Below, piece after piece: positions 24,746 to 33,652 of a stretch of DNA of 64,000 nt. The notes beneath the pieces are model-generated. The model was not told where the DNA came from, searched no databases, and worked only from the letters and a program-made list of their open reading frames with translations. Each line of letters opens with the position of its first letter. Position 1 is the first letter of the stretch. Source of the stretch: Geoglobus acetivorans (lineage in GTDB: Archaea; Halobacteriota; Archaeoglobi; Archaeoglobales; Archaeoglobaceae); the NCBI RefSeq assembly GCF_000789255.1, contig NZ_CP009552.1:310001-374000 (forward strand), in the 5' to 3' direction. A program made the position numbers and the translations under genes.

Positions 24746-25394
24746 TCTCAGTTCCAATTTTTTCTCCTTTTAACGCCTTCTTCAGGTTTTCAGGAGTTCC
24801 CAGAAAAACCCTTGCGTTAATCCTGCTTCTCTGAATTATCTTGGCCGCAAGCAAATCGACAACGCTGCTGCTTCCTGCGTTGATTTCGCTTCTGGAGACG
24901 ATTTCGACAAGCTCTGATGATGTAAGCCTTTCATATCTCTGGGCCTGAGGATTCCTGTTTGGGTCTGAACTGTAAACACCGTCCACCGAAGTAGCGATTA
25001 AAAGCTCTTCCGCTCCTAAGAATTCCGCCACAATGGCCGCCGTGGCGTCGGTCGTGTGCCCTGGAAAAGTGCCGCCCATGACAACCTTTTTGCACGTCCT
25101 GAGGAGGATTTCCACTTCTTCGGGAGAATGTGGAATCTTGCTTGACGCATCACGTAGGGATGCGGAGAAAACCCTTGCATTCACTCTGGTGACATCAATG
25201 CCTATCATATCGCACAGGGTCTCATTTGCTCCCAGATCTCTTGCAATCTCTATGTATCTTCTTGCCAGTTTTCCACCGCCTACAACTATGACAAGCTTAC
25301 CGTCGAATTCGTTAACCACGTCTGCGAACTCCGAAATTTTGCTGGTTTTGAAGTCTCCGAAAAGAATTGAACCTCCAAGAGCAAGAACTTTCAT
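24735..25394 (-). CDS. pyrH: UMP kinase
   Basis: Phosphorylates UMP to UDP in pyrimidine nucleotide synthesis. 219 residues, the short archaeal form of the amino-acid-kinase family. GGSILF at the start, VVGGGKLARRYI (nucleotide-binding Gly-rich loop), GGTFPGHTTDATAAIVAEFLGA and ATSVDGVYSSDPNRNP are the diagnostic segments. Start ATG at 25394. It overlaps the convergent surface-protein gene by 11 bp at the 3' end. The intergenic region to the divergent TrmB-like regulator contains AT-rich promoter sequence for the latter. Confidence 0.93.
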   Translation of the reverse strand: MKVLALGGSILFGDFKTSKISEFADVVNEFDGKLVIVVGGGKLARRYIEIARDLGANETLCDMIGIDVTRVNARVFSASLRDASSKIPHSPEEVEILLRTCKKVVMGGTFPGHTTDATAAIVAEFLGAEELLIATSVDGVYSSDPNRNPQAQRYERLTSSELVEIVSRSEINAGSSSVVDLLAAKIIQRSRINARVFLGTPENLKKALKGEKIGTEIIP

Positions 25395-25512
25395 CCCTTC
25401 TCCTTTGTCCTGACGGGTAGAAAAACATTTCGAGTATACTGGAGTGTTTTGAATAAAACAATAAATAGTAAAATATTTATATCATCATGGAAAATAATAA
25501 TGAGGTGATATT

Positions 25513-25875
25513 ATGGAGTTATCCGATAAGGATGAAAGGCTTGTGGAGCTCTTAGCTGAAGCAGGCTTAAACAGGAATATTGCCAGAGTCGTGGTTTATC
25601 TTTCAAAGGTTGGAGAAACAATTTCGAGGGATATTGAACGTGAGGCTAATCTGAGGCAGCCTGAAGTCAGTCTTGCAATGAAGGAACTCAAGAACCTCGG
25701 GTGGATCAAGGAGAAGGAAATCAAGAGAAAAGGTAAAGGTAGACCGCTCAAGAGTTACAAGCTCAGTCTCGATATAAAGGATATCGTTAAGGAGCTCGTT
25801 GAAAAGAAGAGAGAGGAGCTTAAAAAACTTGAAAGCGAGCTTGAGGAGCTTGAAGAGCTGGTGGGGCTTAAATGA
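25513..25875 (+). CDS. TrmB-like winged-helix transcriptional regulator
   Basis: 120 residues. An N-terminal winged helix-turn-helix (~15-90; NIARVVVYLSKVGETISRDIEREANLRQPEVSLAMKELKNLGWIKEKEIKRKGKGRPLKSYKL) is followed by a charged coiled-coil (~95-118; EKKREELKKLESELEELEEL) likely to mediate dimerisation. No ligand-binding domain is present. It overlaps the alpha/beta-hydrolase gene by 4 bp (ATGA), so the pair is co-translated and may act in one stress or lipid-related response. GAGGTGAT lies four bases before the ATG, with TATA-like ATATTTATAT upstream. Confidence 0.78.
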   Translation: MELSDKDERLVELLAEAGLNRNIARVVVYLSKVGETISRDIEREANLRQPEVSLAMKELKNLGWIKEKEIKRKGKGRPLKSYKLSLDIKDIVKELVEKKREELKKLESELEELEELVGLK

Positions 25876-26579
25876 AACTGGATTTGATGCTGGGGAGGAA
25901 CCATGTCAGGCTGAATGTCGATGAGGCGGTTATAATCTGCCACGGACTGCCTTATGAGCAGGGTTCTGCTATTGACAAGAGTTACGATTTGATGGCAGAA
26001 TTTTTTTCAAAAAGGGGAATAGCTGCAGTTGTTTTTGATTTTTCCGGGACCGGGAAGAGTAAAGGTGACTTCAGCCTGTTATCCTGGCAGGAAGATCTTG
26101 AAAATCTTGTGGACAATTTTGAAAGGGTGCACCTTGTGGGCTTCAGCATGGGGGGCGCCATTGCATACGGTATTGATAACGCAGACACTTACAGCATAAT
26201 TGCCTCGCCATTCAGTGCCAGAATATTCGAAGACGGACTCCTTGAGGATATCTATTCCAACGCAATTCTTAAAAGAACACTCAGAGGACTTGAGAGTCTG
26301 GAATCATTCAAGAAAAAATTCAGAGAAGAATTTGAGATTCTCGCACCCGAAAATTCCATTCCGAAAAGGAACGTTCTTGTGGTTCATGGTGAACACGATG
26401 AAATTGTGCCTTTTGAAGAGGGTGCGAAACTTTTCAGGCATGCTAAAAGGCCTAAAAAATTCGTTAATGTGAAAAACGGGGACCATTTTCTCAGGAAGCA
26501 CAGAAAGGTTCTCGAAGTGGTGTATTCCTGGATTGTGGAAAAAAGAGAGGGGGAATCTGTGGAGCGCATCACTCTTTAA
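25872..26579 (+). CDS. Alpha/beta hydrolase
   Basis: 235 residues. The nucleophile elbow GFSMGG gives Ser as nucleophile, the acid is in HGEHDEIVP and the His in NGDHFLR, so the catalytic triad is complete. The oxyanion region [11 protein letters not shown] begins the fold (HG motif). Substrates of such esterase/acyl-hydrolase-like proteins cannot be inferred; a mono- or diacylglycerol-lipase-like role is possible given the fatty-acid genes elsewhere in the window. It overlaps the regulator gene upstream by 4 bp and the convergent adk gene downstream by 11 bp. Confidence 0.82.
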   Translation: MKLDLMLGRNHVRLNVDEAVIICHGLPYEQGSAIDKSYDLMAEFFSKRGIAAVVFDFSGTGKSKGDFSLLSWQEDLENLVDNFERVHLVGFSMGGAIAYGIDNADTYSIIASPFSARIFEDGLLEDIYSNAILKRTLRGLESLESFKKKFREEFEILAPENSIPKRNVLVVHGEHDEIVPFEEGAKLFRHAKRPKKFVNVKNGDHFLRKHRKVLEVVYSWIVEKREGESVERITL

Positions 26580-27222
26580 TGCTCTCGAGCAATTCCACTA
26601 TCTGGTTCCACACTTCTTCAATATTCTTCGTTCCGTCGACGTTCTTGAGTGATCCCTTTCTTGAATAATAATCTATGAGTGGGGCAGTCTGCTCTCTGTA
26701 CACTCTCAGCCTTTCTTTTACTGTCTCTTCTTTATCGTCGTCCCTCTGATAGAGGTCTCCTCCACATTTATCGCACTTCCCATCCACTTTTGGTGGACTG
26801 TATATCAGATTGTACACCGCTCCGCATTCCTTGCAGATCCTTCTGTAGACGATTCTTTTCAGGATCTCTTCATCGGGTACTGCAATGTTTATCACAGCGT
26901 CTATCCTTCTGTTCATCTCGTCGAGAATGTCATCAAGTGCTTCTGCCTGGTTTATTGTTCTTGGAAAACCGTCCAGAATGAATCCGCTCTCACAGTCAGG
27001 CTGCATCAACCTTTCTTTCACAATGCCGATGACAACCTCATCAGGAACGAGCTCTCCCTTGTCCATGTATTCTTTCGCTTTTTTGCCGAGCTCTGTACCT
27101 TTTGCAACCGCATCTCTCAGCATATCTCCCGTTGATATCTGGGGAATGCCATATTTTTCAACGATTCTTTTTGCCTGCGTTCCCTTTCCGGCTCCCGGAG
27201 GTCCGAGAAGAATAAGGTTCAT
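26569..27222 (-). CDS. adk: Adenylate kinase
   Basis: Makes two ADP from AMP and ATP. 217 residues, bacterial-type long form: P-loop GPPGAGKGT, the AMP-binding [10 protein letters not shown] and [13 protein letters not shown], and a zinc-binding LID (CKECGAVYN...CDKCGG, four Cys). The zinc-stabilised LID is common in thermophiles. AAACTTTTAATAAATTC (about 27238-27254 on the minus strand) gives a TATA-like box at leaderless distance from the ATG, so adk has its own promoter although it follows the ASCH gene by 34 bp. Confidence 0.94.
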   Translation of the reverse strand: MNLILLGPPGAGKGTQAKRIVEKYGIPQISTGDMLRDAVAKGTELGKKAKEYMDKGELVPDEVVIGIVKERLMQPDCESGFILDGFPRTINQAEALDDILDEMNRRIDAVINIAVPDEEILKRIVYRRICKECGAVYNLIYSPPKVDGKCDKCGGDLYQRDDDKEETVKERLRVYREQTAPLIDYYSRKGSLKNVDGTKNIEEVWNQIVELLESIKE

Positions 27223-27256
27223 GGTGTGATCTTGAAGTGAATTTATTAAAAGTTTC

Positions 27257-27790
27257 TCATTTTTGTTCGTTAATTATGGTGCAGGCTTTTCTCAGCACAT
27301 CCCTCACCTCTCCCCTCTTCCAGAGTCCCCCTAACCTGAGGGCAGTTTTTCTTATGCTTCCTGTCCTGAGAAATAGTTCGATTACTTTCTTTTCCTTGTC
27401 GTTCAGCCCATCACTCTTTAACGCTTTTTTCGCAATCTCCATTAAATCTGAATTTTTGTAGTACAGTTCTGCAGGATTTACCGGGGTTTCGAAGGGCGTA
27501 AACTCAAATTCTATGAGATACAGATTCTCTTCCTGAGAGTAGTACTGTTTCAGCTCTTGAAGAAGCTCATCTGCGCTTGAAAACCCCTCCTTTCTGGCAA
27601 TTTCATCATCAATTTCGCTGAAGCTGATCTGCCTTATGTTCTTTATTCTTGCTTTTCCGATAATCTTTCCTCCGCTATGCACGTAAACAAGTTCTTCAGG
27701 TTTTACGTAGACTCTCTTTCTGATTGTGGACGTTTTCTCACCCTTTAACAGCTTCTCGGCAAACTTTCCCTTGAATTCCAGATGTTTCAT
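27257..27790 (-). CDS. ASCH-domain protein with C-terminal helix-turn-helix
   Basis: 177 residues. N-terminal ASCH (PUA-like) domain: [23 protein letters not shown] with the conserved G-x-K-x-x-T-x-R nucleic-acid/nucleotide-binding signature, then [10 protein letters not shown]. The C-terminal ~65 residues ([34 protein letters not shown]) look like a short helix-turn-helix. ASCH domains bind RNA and include ribonucleases. The gene overlaps the radical SAM gene by 4 bp (ATGA) and a small winged-helix gene is at the operon start, so it may belong to an RNA modification system. Function is inferred. Confidence 0.7.
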   Translation of the reverse strand: MKHLEFKGKFAEKLLKGEKTSTIRKRVYVKPEELVYVHSGGKIIGKARIKNIRQISFSEIDDEIARKEGFSSADELLQELKQYYSQEENLYLIEFEFTPFETPVNPAELYYKNSDLMEIAKKALKSDGLNDKEKKVIELFLRTGSIRKTALRLGGLWKRGEVRDVLRKACTIINEQK

Positions 27791-28932
27791 ATCTCCTCCC
27801 CTAAGTATATTCCGTCCTTCGACCTGATTATTCTGAATTTAACGTGCTCTCCTACCGGCCTGTCTGTTATCACCGTAACCACTCTATCCTTAACCACGGC
27901 AATTTTCTCACCAAAATTCCTGCCATCCATTATGATTTTTCCCGTGTATACCTGCCCTTTTTTGACCTCTGACGGGTATCTTTTTCTCTTCTCTATTCCG
28001 AAGTCCTTCGGGCTTAGGACGAGTTTTACCCCGTATTCCTCCTCCCATTTCCGCAGTCTGTCGTAGAACGTTCTGAAAGACATCACGTGTCTGAGTTTTC
28101 GCCCCCCTCTGTAAGGTATGTACTTCTGTATACCGAGAGGGGGCCACTTCTTGCCTGCACCAATGTCCAGGGCGAATTCAATTATTTTTTCGATATCTTC
28201 ATCATTGACCCTTGGAACCCATACCGGTGCAATGAGGAGGTCTATTTTGCTGTTTGCAATCATCTCAGCAACGTTTTTGACCTTTTCCACCGGATATCTC
28301 ACACCGTAAATTTTTCTGGCTCTCTCTTCGTCAAGCGTGCTTATGCTGAGATTCACCCTGTCAATTTTTCCTTCAAGACTGTCGATTGTCTTCTCACCCA
28401 GAAGTGTTCCATTCGTCTGAACCGAGATGACTTCGGTTTCCCTGAATGATCTGAGTTTTTCCACTAGTTCTGTGAAATATGGATACAGTAACGGTTCTGC
28501 CTGCCCATCGATATGTGCTTCAACACCCTCTCCCTTGAATCCGGCGATCTTCGAATACCATTCAGCAAGATAATCCGGATCGATTATGTAGTCGTTGGCT
28601 TTGGTTCTGGTCCCCCTGCCCTCGTCAACACTGCAGAAAATGCAGTTGAGATTGCACCCCGTTATCGGTCGTATCTGGAGGAGGTTTGTTCCTCTGTCTA
28701 TTATTCCAAATGCAGCATGTCCCAGCAGAGGCACTCCCAGCTGTGCGGAGATGTAGTAAAGGTTCCGTTTTGTTGTATGGTGTATCACCCTCTTTTCGTC
28801 AGAGTACTGTATTATTTCTTCCTTCGAGTATTTTCTGCTCAGTTTTTCGTAAATTGATTTTTCTATTCTTATTTCTATAATCCTTCTTAGCAGAAAGACC
28901 TTTTCTCCATTCGCTTCGTACTCGGCTATCAT
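27787..28932 (-). CDS. Radical SAM protein with C-terminal TRAM-like domain
   Basis: 381 residues. CNLNCIFC (Cys93, 97, 100) is the SAM-cluster motif, with GQAEPLLYPYF in place of the usual GGEP and SVQTNGTLL downstream. The final ~65 residues (GQVYTGKIIMDGRNFGEKIAVVKDRVVTVITDRPVGEHVKFRII) fit a TRAM-type beta barrel, which binds RNA in methylthiotransferases and related enzymes. No second Fe-S Cys set of MiaB type is visible. An RNA-modifying role is therefore plausible but not shown. Start ATG overlaps the small winged-helix gene (ATGA) and the stop overlaps the ASCH gene, so translation is coupled across three genes. Confidence 0.75.
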   Translation of the reverse strand: MIAEYEANGEKVFLLRRIIEIRIEKSIYEKLSRKYSKEEIIQYSDEKRVIHHTTKRNLYYISAQLGVPLLGHAAFGIIDRGTNLLQIRPITGCNLNCIFCSVDEGRGTRTKANDYIIDPDYLAEWYSKIAGFKGEGVEAHIDGQAEPLLYPYFTELVEKLRSFRETEVISVQTNGTLLGEKTIDSLEGKIDRVNLSISTLDEERARKIYGVRYPVEKVKNVAEMIANSKIDLLIAPVWVPRVNDEDIEKIIEFALDIGAGKKWPPLGIQKYIPYRGGRKLRHVMSFRTFYDRLRKWEEEYGVKLVLSPKDFGIEKRKRYPSEVKKGQVYTGKIIMDGRNFGEKIAVVKDRVVTVITDRPVGEHVKFRIIRSKDGIYLGEEI

Positions 28933-29138
28933 GCTTTCTGCTTTTTCAGCACTTCAAAGCCCTTTTCAGTAAGTCTGTATGTTTCTCCCTCTTTGTTAAT
29001 AAAATTCTGCTCCACAAGTCTTGCAATAACGCTTTCAAGCATTTTTTCGGAGATTCGGACTGATTTTTTTATTGAGGTGAAATCCATATCTCCGTGTTCA
29101 AGCAGTGCCAGCACTCTGAGCATGTTTCCTGAAAGCAT
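28929..29138 (-). CDS. Small winged-helix protein
   Basis: 69 residues: MLRVLALLEHGDMDFTSIKKSVRISEKMLESVIARLVEQNFINKEGETYRLTEKGFEVLKK is a complete single winged helix of the MarR/ArsR-like type, with a YRLTEKG wing. It heads the operon with the radical SAM-TRAM and ASCH genes (4-bp overlap), so it could be either a regulator of the operon or a nucleic-acid-binding accessory. The start at 29138 has a MetLeuSerGlyAsnMet opening; the internal ATG at codon 6 is a possible alternative. Confidence 0.68.
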   Translation of the reverse strand: MLSGNMLRVLALLEHGDMDFTSIKKSVRISEKMLESVIARLVEQNFINKEGETYRLTEKGFEVLKKQKA

Positions 29139-29193
29139 ACTCTTATTGACGCTTTCGATTTATTAAACTCTTGCGCAAGGATTTTAATCGTAA

Positions 29194-29919
29194 GTGGAAA
29201 GAGTTTATGTGGATGCGCTGAGGGCAGGTCTGAGTTTTTTCACGACACTGCGTATGGGAGGTGATTTTGAAGATCTCACGAATAATCTGTATATAATGCC
29301 AGTAATCGGCGCTATCATCGGAGTGCTTGTGGGTGTGATGGGCTTTCCTCTTTTTATGCTCAATCTCGGTATGCTGGCCTTTATTGTTTATGCCGGGATT
29401 GAGGGGGTCAATCACATTGATGGGCTCGCGGATTTCTTTGACTCCCTTTTCGCTCCACCCGAGAAAAAAATTAAAGCTCTGAAAGACCTGAATATCGGTA
29501 CGGGTGGCGTGATCGCCGTTGCATCATATGCTGTTTTTTTAATTGCTCTGTTTGGACAGATGGACTTCAAAACGTATTTGCTTTCCATGGTTCTTGGCCA
29601 GGTTCTTGCAAAGCAGGGTATGCTCCACCTTATGCTTTCAGAAAAGCCACTGTGGGAAGGCATGGTATCTGAATTTACCAGAAACAGGAAAAGGCGGGAC
29701 TGGATTTCCTACGTTTTGACACTGTTCATCTCTGGAATTCTGATGCTGTTCGACCTTCTGTCCGTTGTTGTTTCTCTCATGGTTTATGCTGTTCTTCTTG
29801 TGCTGTTTCAGAAATATTTGAGGAGACGGTACGGTGGGATCAACGGAGATATGGTGGGTGCGCTGAACTGCCTGATCCTCCTTTCGGTGGTGATAGTCTG
29901 GGCCTCACTGCAATTGTAA
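29194..29919 (+). CDS. cobS: Adenosylcobinamide-GDP ribazoletransferase (cobalamin-5'-phosphate synthase)
   Basis: Membrane enzyme joining adenosylcobinamide-GDP and alpha-ribazole in cobamide synthesis. 241 residues with about six membrane segments. The Asp-rich active site motif GVNHIDGLADFFDSLFA (metal-binding D's) and the second, GGINGDMVGALN near the C-terminus, are present. Start is GTG at 29194. Its stop overlaps cobY by one base (TAATG), giving a cobS-cobY-pcm unit. CbiB, an earlier step of the same branch, is at 45.1-45.9 kb. Confidence 0.9.
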   Translation: MERVYVDALRAGLSFFTTLRMGGDFEDLTNNLYIMPVIGAIIGVLVGVMGFPLFMLNLGMLAFIVYAGIEGVNHIDGLADFFDSLFAPPEKKIKALKDLNIGTGGVIAVASYAVFLIALFGQMDFKTYLLSMVLGQVLAKQGMLHLMLSEKPLWEGMVSEFTRNRKRRDWISYVLTLFISGILMLFDLLSVVVSLMVYAVLLVLFQKYLRRRYGGINGDMVGALNCLILLSVVIVWASLQL

Positions 29920-30443
29920 TGTGCGGGGGAAAGGGAAGCAGAATGGGTTATGTTGAGAAGCCCATGCTATCAATCAATGGAGTCCGGCTAATAGACATGG
30001 CTGTGAATGAAGTTGAACGGGCTGGACTTGAAGCCATTTTTGTAACGTCGAGGTTTACCGAGAAAACTGAGAGGTATCTGATGGACAGAGGATTTGAGGT
30101 ATTTCGGGGTGACGGAACTGGATACATGCGGGACGTTCAGAAAGCTCTCGCAGAGTACGGGTTAACTCACCCCGTGCTGACTCTCAATTCTGATCTGTAT
30201 TATGTTGTGGGGGGGATAGTAGACAGGGTGCTTTCCCATTACTTTGCTGTGGACACACCTGCACTGACCACTGTGTATCCGAATGGGAGGCATGTGGGCA
30301 TTAACGTTTTCGATCCCATTTTTGGCGAGCAGGAGGAAGAAAAGATAATATTGGATGAGAGCACTGTAATCAATATTGATACCCCTGCTGACGTGGAGAG
30401 AGCGTTATGGATGAGTACTCTGAAAAGAGAAAAAGACTGGTAG
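29919..30443 (+). CDS. cobY: Adenosylcobinamide-phosphate guanylyltransferase
   Basis: Transfers GMP from GTP to adenosylcobinamide phosphate, the step before CobS. 174 residues from the ATG, with the nucleotidyltransferase loop CGGKGSRMG at the very N-terminus and KPMLSINGVRLID after it. The start is uncertain: the ATG at 29919 would omit the first beta strand, yet codons upstream in frame read L-G-L-T-A-I-V-M-C-G, exactly the expected strand. GGTGGTGAT lies a few bases before a CTG at 29898, so the true start may be that non-AUG codon. It overlaps the pcm gene by 37 bp. Confidence 0.85.
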   Translation: MCGGKGSRMGYVEKPMLSINGVRLIDMAVNEVERAGLEAIFVTSRFTEKTERYLMDRGFEVFRGDGTGYMRDVQKALAEYGLTHPVLTLNSDLYYVVGGIVDRVLSHYFAVDTPALTTVYPNGRHVGINVFDPIFGEQEEEKIILDESTVINIDTPADVERALWMSTLKREKDW

Positions 30444-31057
30444 AACGGCTGAAAAAAGAGATTGGTTTATCTGAAAAAGTTGCCAGAGCTATGCTTGAGG
30501 TACCGAGGCATCTTTTTGTCCCTCCTGAAGTAAGAGGCGAGGCGTACAATGATTATCCTCTCCTCATTGGGCACGGTCAGACAATAAGTGCACCCCACAT
30601 GGTTGCAATAATGTGTGAGCTTCTTGACCTGGAAGAGGGTGATAAGGTCCTCGAGGTTGGAGCCGGAAGCGGATACCATGCTGCAGTGGTCTCCAGAATT
30701 GTGGGTGAGAACGGTGCTGTCATAAGCGTGGAGCGAATTCCGGAGCTTGCAGATATGGCGAGGAAAACACTGGAAGCTCTTGGCTACACCAATGTGAAGG
30801 TCGTTGTGGGGGATGGAAGCATCGGCTATGAGCCTGAGGCACCGTACGATAAAATATATGTTACTGCCTCAGCTCCAAGAATTCCAGCAAAGCTTTTGAT
30901 GCAGCTGAAAAACGGTGGGAGGATGGTTATTCCTGTGGGTGATTTTATTCAGCACCTGTATGTGGTTGACAGGGATGAATATGGCCAGATTAAAACAAGA
31001 AACTGGGGGGCGGTGAGATTCGTTCCGCTTGTTGGAGAAAATGGCTTCAGAGAATAA
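30407..31057 (+). CDS. pcm: Protein-L-isoaspartate O-methyltransferase
   Basis: SAM-dependent repair enzyme that methylates isoaspartyl residues in damaged proteins. 216 residues, typical length. VPRHLFVP, the isoAsp-binding GHGQTISAPHMVAIMCELL and the SAM-binding VLEVGAGSGYHAAVVSRI are the hallmark motifs, with YVTASAP later. ATG at 30407 with GGAGAG six bases upstream; it begins inside cobY, so it is translationally coupled to the cobamide genes. The next gene, the symporter, is convergent after 15 bp. Confidence 0.93.
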   Translation: MDEYSEKRKRLVERLKKEIGLSEKVARAMLEVPRHLFVPPEVRGEAYNDYPLLIGHGQTISAPHMVAIMCELLDLEEGDKVLEVGAGSGYHAAVVSRIVGENGAVISVERIPELADMARKTLEALGYTNVKVVVGDGSIGYEPEAPYDKIYVTASAPRIPAKLLMQLKNGGRMVIPVGDFIQHLYVVDRDEYGQIKTRNWGAVRFVPLVGENGFRE

Positions 31058-31072
31058 AAAATGTAAAAAATT

Positions 31073-32671
31073 TTAAGCTTCCTCGACAAGCTCGTAGCAG
31101 TACTTTCTCACCCTCTCTTCTTCAGTGGGCTTCGTCAGGAGGGACACTATGATGAACAGCAGGAATCCCACCGGAACTGCCCAGACCTGATGCGGTGTTA
31201 CGAGCCATGCTGCCTTGTTGTCGCCGAAGAGTACCTGGTTCAGGAAGAACCATGCATGATGTCCAAGCACATTCTTTGCGTAGAGCCATGCGAACATGTG
31301 AAGGAAGAACATCACTATTGCGGTCGTCCACATTGCGGTTTTCGTTGCTCTTGGCCACCAGAGACCGAGTATGAGTCCGGGGCCGAGTGATGCTATGAGC
31401 GCAATGAATGCCAGTCCTGAGAGATCAAGGATCAGTGCTGGTGGGTTGATTGCCAGCAGCATGCTCACGAGCAGGAATACTGCTGAAACAATTCTTGCAA
31501 CGGTGATCGGCTTCTCCTGTACGTATCTGCTTTTCAGCTGCAGGCCGAAGATGTCTCTTGTGAACAGAGTGTTGACGACCATCGCCCATCCTGCTGCTGT
31601 TGACATTGCAATGGCAAGACCTCCTGCTGCAAGCACACCGAGAACGAACGGGTTTCCAAGCGCTTCAACTGCCGCTATCAGTGAATAGTCGAGAGGCGTT
31701 CCCACACCGTACTGCTGCTGGATAAGTGCCATTACTTTCAGCGCATTGTTGCCCGCTTCCTGAGCCAGTGGATGGTACATTTCAATTGCCGCTTTTGCTC
31801 CAGCACCGATAAGTTCAAGGCCGATGTAGAATATACCTCCGAAAAGTGCAGCCCAGAAGACACTCCTTCTTGCCGTTCTGATGTCCATTGCTGTGAAAAA
31901 CCTCACGACCGTGTATGGCATTACGGCAAATCCGAAGTGCCAGACGAAGAACCAACCTGCGAGTCCGATCCATGTTCCTGTAAACGGGTGTGGTGGTTTC
32001 GGATCTGCGGGACTGTTGAAAAATGTTGGTTTGCTCTGAAGAACCGTCTGATGAAACATCTCGAGACCGCCAAACTTCATCACGAGGGCAATTCCTGCAA
32101 TGACCGACGCTATGGTCATCAATGCTGCCTGAAATGCTGAGTTCCATGATGTGGCGATCATTCCTCCCCATATAACGTACAGCATGACGATTACCGTACC
32201 GATGATGACGCCGTAGATGTACTTCACTTTAAGAATTGCCAGGAGGAAAAGCGCCATTCCGATTATCGAAAGCGTGATGTACAGTATTGCCCCGAATGCA
32301 GCAATTATGGCAATCAGCCATCTCAGCCTGTCATCTCCGTACCTGTCTGCATAGTAATCTGCAAAGCTTGTTGGAGCGTATTTTCTGAGAGGTGCTGCTG
32401 TTATGAACGTGGCAAGACCCATACCCAGTATGATTGCTGCCATTGCCCACCAGAACGGATAACCGAGGATGAAGACAAAGGCAGGCAAACCGAGCATTGA
32501 AGCCGGGCTTAGATACGTCGATGTCAGTGCAAGCCCATTGACAAAGCTGCCTATCTGTCTTCCTGCCACATAATAGTCTGTAGCGCTCTTCAGCATCTTT
32601 CTGCTCCACCAACCGATGCCTATGGTTGCTATGAAATACAAAGCTGCAATACCTACAACCGTTGGGTCCAT
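31073..32671 (-). CDS. Sodium:solute symporter, acetate-permease (ActP/SSS) type
   Basis: 532 residues, about 13 membrane segments. DYYVAGRQIGSFVNGLALTSTYLSPASMLG near the N-terminus is the Na+-binding SSS signature and resembles the ActP acetate/monocarboxylate permeases. The small co-encoded partner (32671-32901) and nearby DUF294/exonuclease pair strengthen the acetate-type assignment, but a related carboxylate is equally possible. The ATG overlaps the partner's stop codon. Acetate uptake would suit an organism that oxidises acetate with the C1 genes seen in this window. Confidence 0.82.
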   Translation of the reverse strand: MDPTVVGIAALYFIATIGIGWWSRKMLKSATDYYVAGRQIGSFVNGLALTSTYLSPASMLGLPAFVFILGYPFWWAMAAIILGMGLATFITAAPLRKYAPTSFADYYADRYGDDRLRWLIAIIAAFGAILYITLSIIGMALFLLAILKVKYIYGVIIGTVIVMLYVIWGGMIATSWNSAFQAALMTIASVIAGIALVMKFGGLEMFHQTVLQSKPTFFNSPADPKPPHPFTGTWIGLAGWFFVWHFGFAVMPYTVVRFFTAMDIRTARRSVFWAALFGGIFYIGLELIGAGAKAAIEMYHPLAQEAGNNALKVMALIQQQYGVGTPLDYSLIAAVEALGNPFVLGVLAAGGLAIAMSTAAGWAMVVNTLFTRDIFGLQLKSRYVQEKPITVARIVSAVFLLVSMLLAINPPALILDLSGLAFIALIASLGPGLILGLWWPRATKTAMWTTAIVMFFLHMFAWLYAKNVLGHHAWFFLNQVLFGDNKAAWLVTPHQVWAVPVGFLLFIIVSLLTKPTEEERVRKYCYELVEEA

Positions 32672-32901
32672 CAGCCACCACCTCTCGCCTTTTCAGACCT
32701 CTCCGCCAGGTAGAAGTATATGAACGCCACAAGCGGTGGCATTATCATCGTCTCTATTACCCCGGCGTATATCGTCGGAGCAAGCACTGGTCCGATCCAT
32801 ACATGGTTCAGCCCTGTCATCGCTTCTATGGCCCACATCAGGAATGTGTAGCCATACATCAGCACTACACCTATCCAAAACGCTTTTGGAGGCCATGGCA
32901 T
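32671..32901 (-). CDS. Small two-helix symporter partner (DUF485/DUF4212-type)
   Basis: 76 residues with two membrane helices separated by a short loop (WIGVVLMYGYTFLMWAIEAMTG and AGVIETMIMPPLVAFIYFYLA). This size and layout match small integral proteins that accompany acetate-type SSS permeases (YjcH, DUF485, DUF4212). Its stop overlaps the permease start, so it is the first gene of that operon. GGTGATAG precedes the ATG, and a TATA-like ATTTATATTC lies at about 32930-32945 on the minus strand. The 130-bp region upstream holds no other gene. Confidence 0.7.
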   Translation of the reverse strand: MPWPPKAFWIGVVLMYGYTFLMWAIEAMTGLNHVWIGPVLAPTIYAGVIETMIMPPLVAFIYFYLAERSEKARGGG

Positions 32902-33031
32902 TCTATCACCTTACGTCAATTGAAAATAATTAAGAATATAAATTTTTCGCAATTTATCATTACTTAGCAAAAAATTATTAAATGAATGGAAAACGAGCTG
33001 TTTAATTCTTAATGATTTCCACCCGTAATCT

Positions 33032-33652
33032 TCAAAATGTGAAACTTCCTTTGTCCAGTCCGACTCTCTGTATAAATGAATTCAGGGCTTCAAATGTGTT
33101 TATTCCGTATTTTATAAGCCGCATAACTTGAATCTGGAATATGTGTGCTTCGATTAGTGCATCCGCAAGAGCGCTGTGCCTGTAATTCATTTCGACGTTG
33201 TATTTTCTTGCGAGAGCTTCAAGTGTGAGGTCTTCGTTTTTCGGCCTTTCTCCAAAAATTTCGCCTATGACTCTCTCCATCATGGCGATATCCAGAAATC
33301 TTTCTATTTTTACGTGTTTACCGCAGTTTTTGAATTCTTTTTCCAGGAATTCTATATCAATCGTGATTCCATGCCCGACAACTATTCTCTCCTGCAGCAT
33401 CTCTTCAATTTTGTGGGATAATGAGCAGAAATCTGGGGCATCCTCAATATCCTTCGGGATAATTCCGTGGTATTTGGCGGAGGCTATGCTCAGATCATCT
33501 ACGTTTTCCGGTCTTATGTATGCCGTAAACACGTCGTTCATCTGTATTCTGAGACCGTCCATTGGAATCATCGCTATGCTGATTATTCTGTCCTTTTTCA
33601 TGTTCAGTCCTGTGGTTTCAACATCAACCACCACGAATTTTTCCTCTCTCAA
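33032..33652 (-). CDS. DEDDh-family 3'-5' exonuclease
   Basis: 206 residues, DnaQ/PolIII-epsilon-like. VVVDVETTG (Exo I, D and E), VVGHGITIDIEFLEKEF (Exo II) and HSALADALIEAHI (Exo III, H...D) form a complete DEDDh active site, so it should be catalytically active on DNA or RNA. It overlaps the DUF294 gene upstream by 4 bp (ATGA) and is co-transcribed with it. In bacteria, the same exonuclease/DUF294 pair sits next to acetate permeases, and its function there is unknown. Confidence 0.87.
   Translation of the reverse strand: MREEKFVVVDVETTGLNMKKDRIISIAMIPMDGLRIQMNDVFTAYIRPENVDDLSIASAKYHGIIPKDIEDAPDFCSLSHKIEEMLQERIVVGHGITIDIEFLEKEFKNCGKHVKIERFLDIAMMERVIGEIFGERPKNEDLTLEALARKYNVEMNYRHSALADALIEAHIFQIQVMRLIKYGINTFEALNSFIQRVGLDKGSFTF

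Noticed and set aside
31815-32171. Open frames within the symporter gene on both strands
   Set aside because: They fall completely inside the SSS transporter coding sequence; their products are Cys/His/Arg-rich without a pattern.
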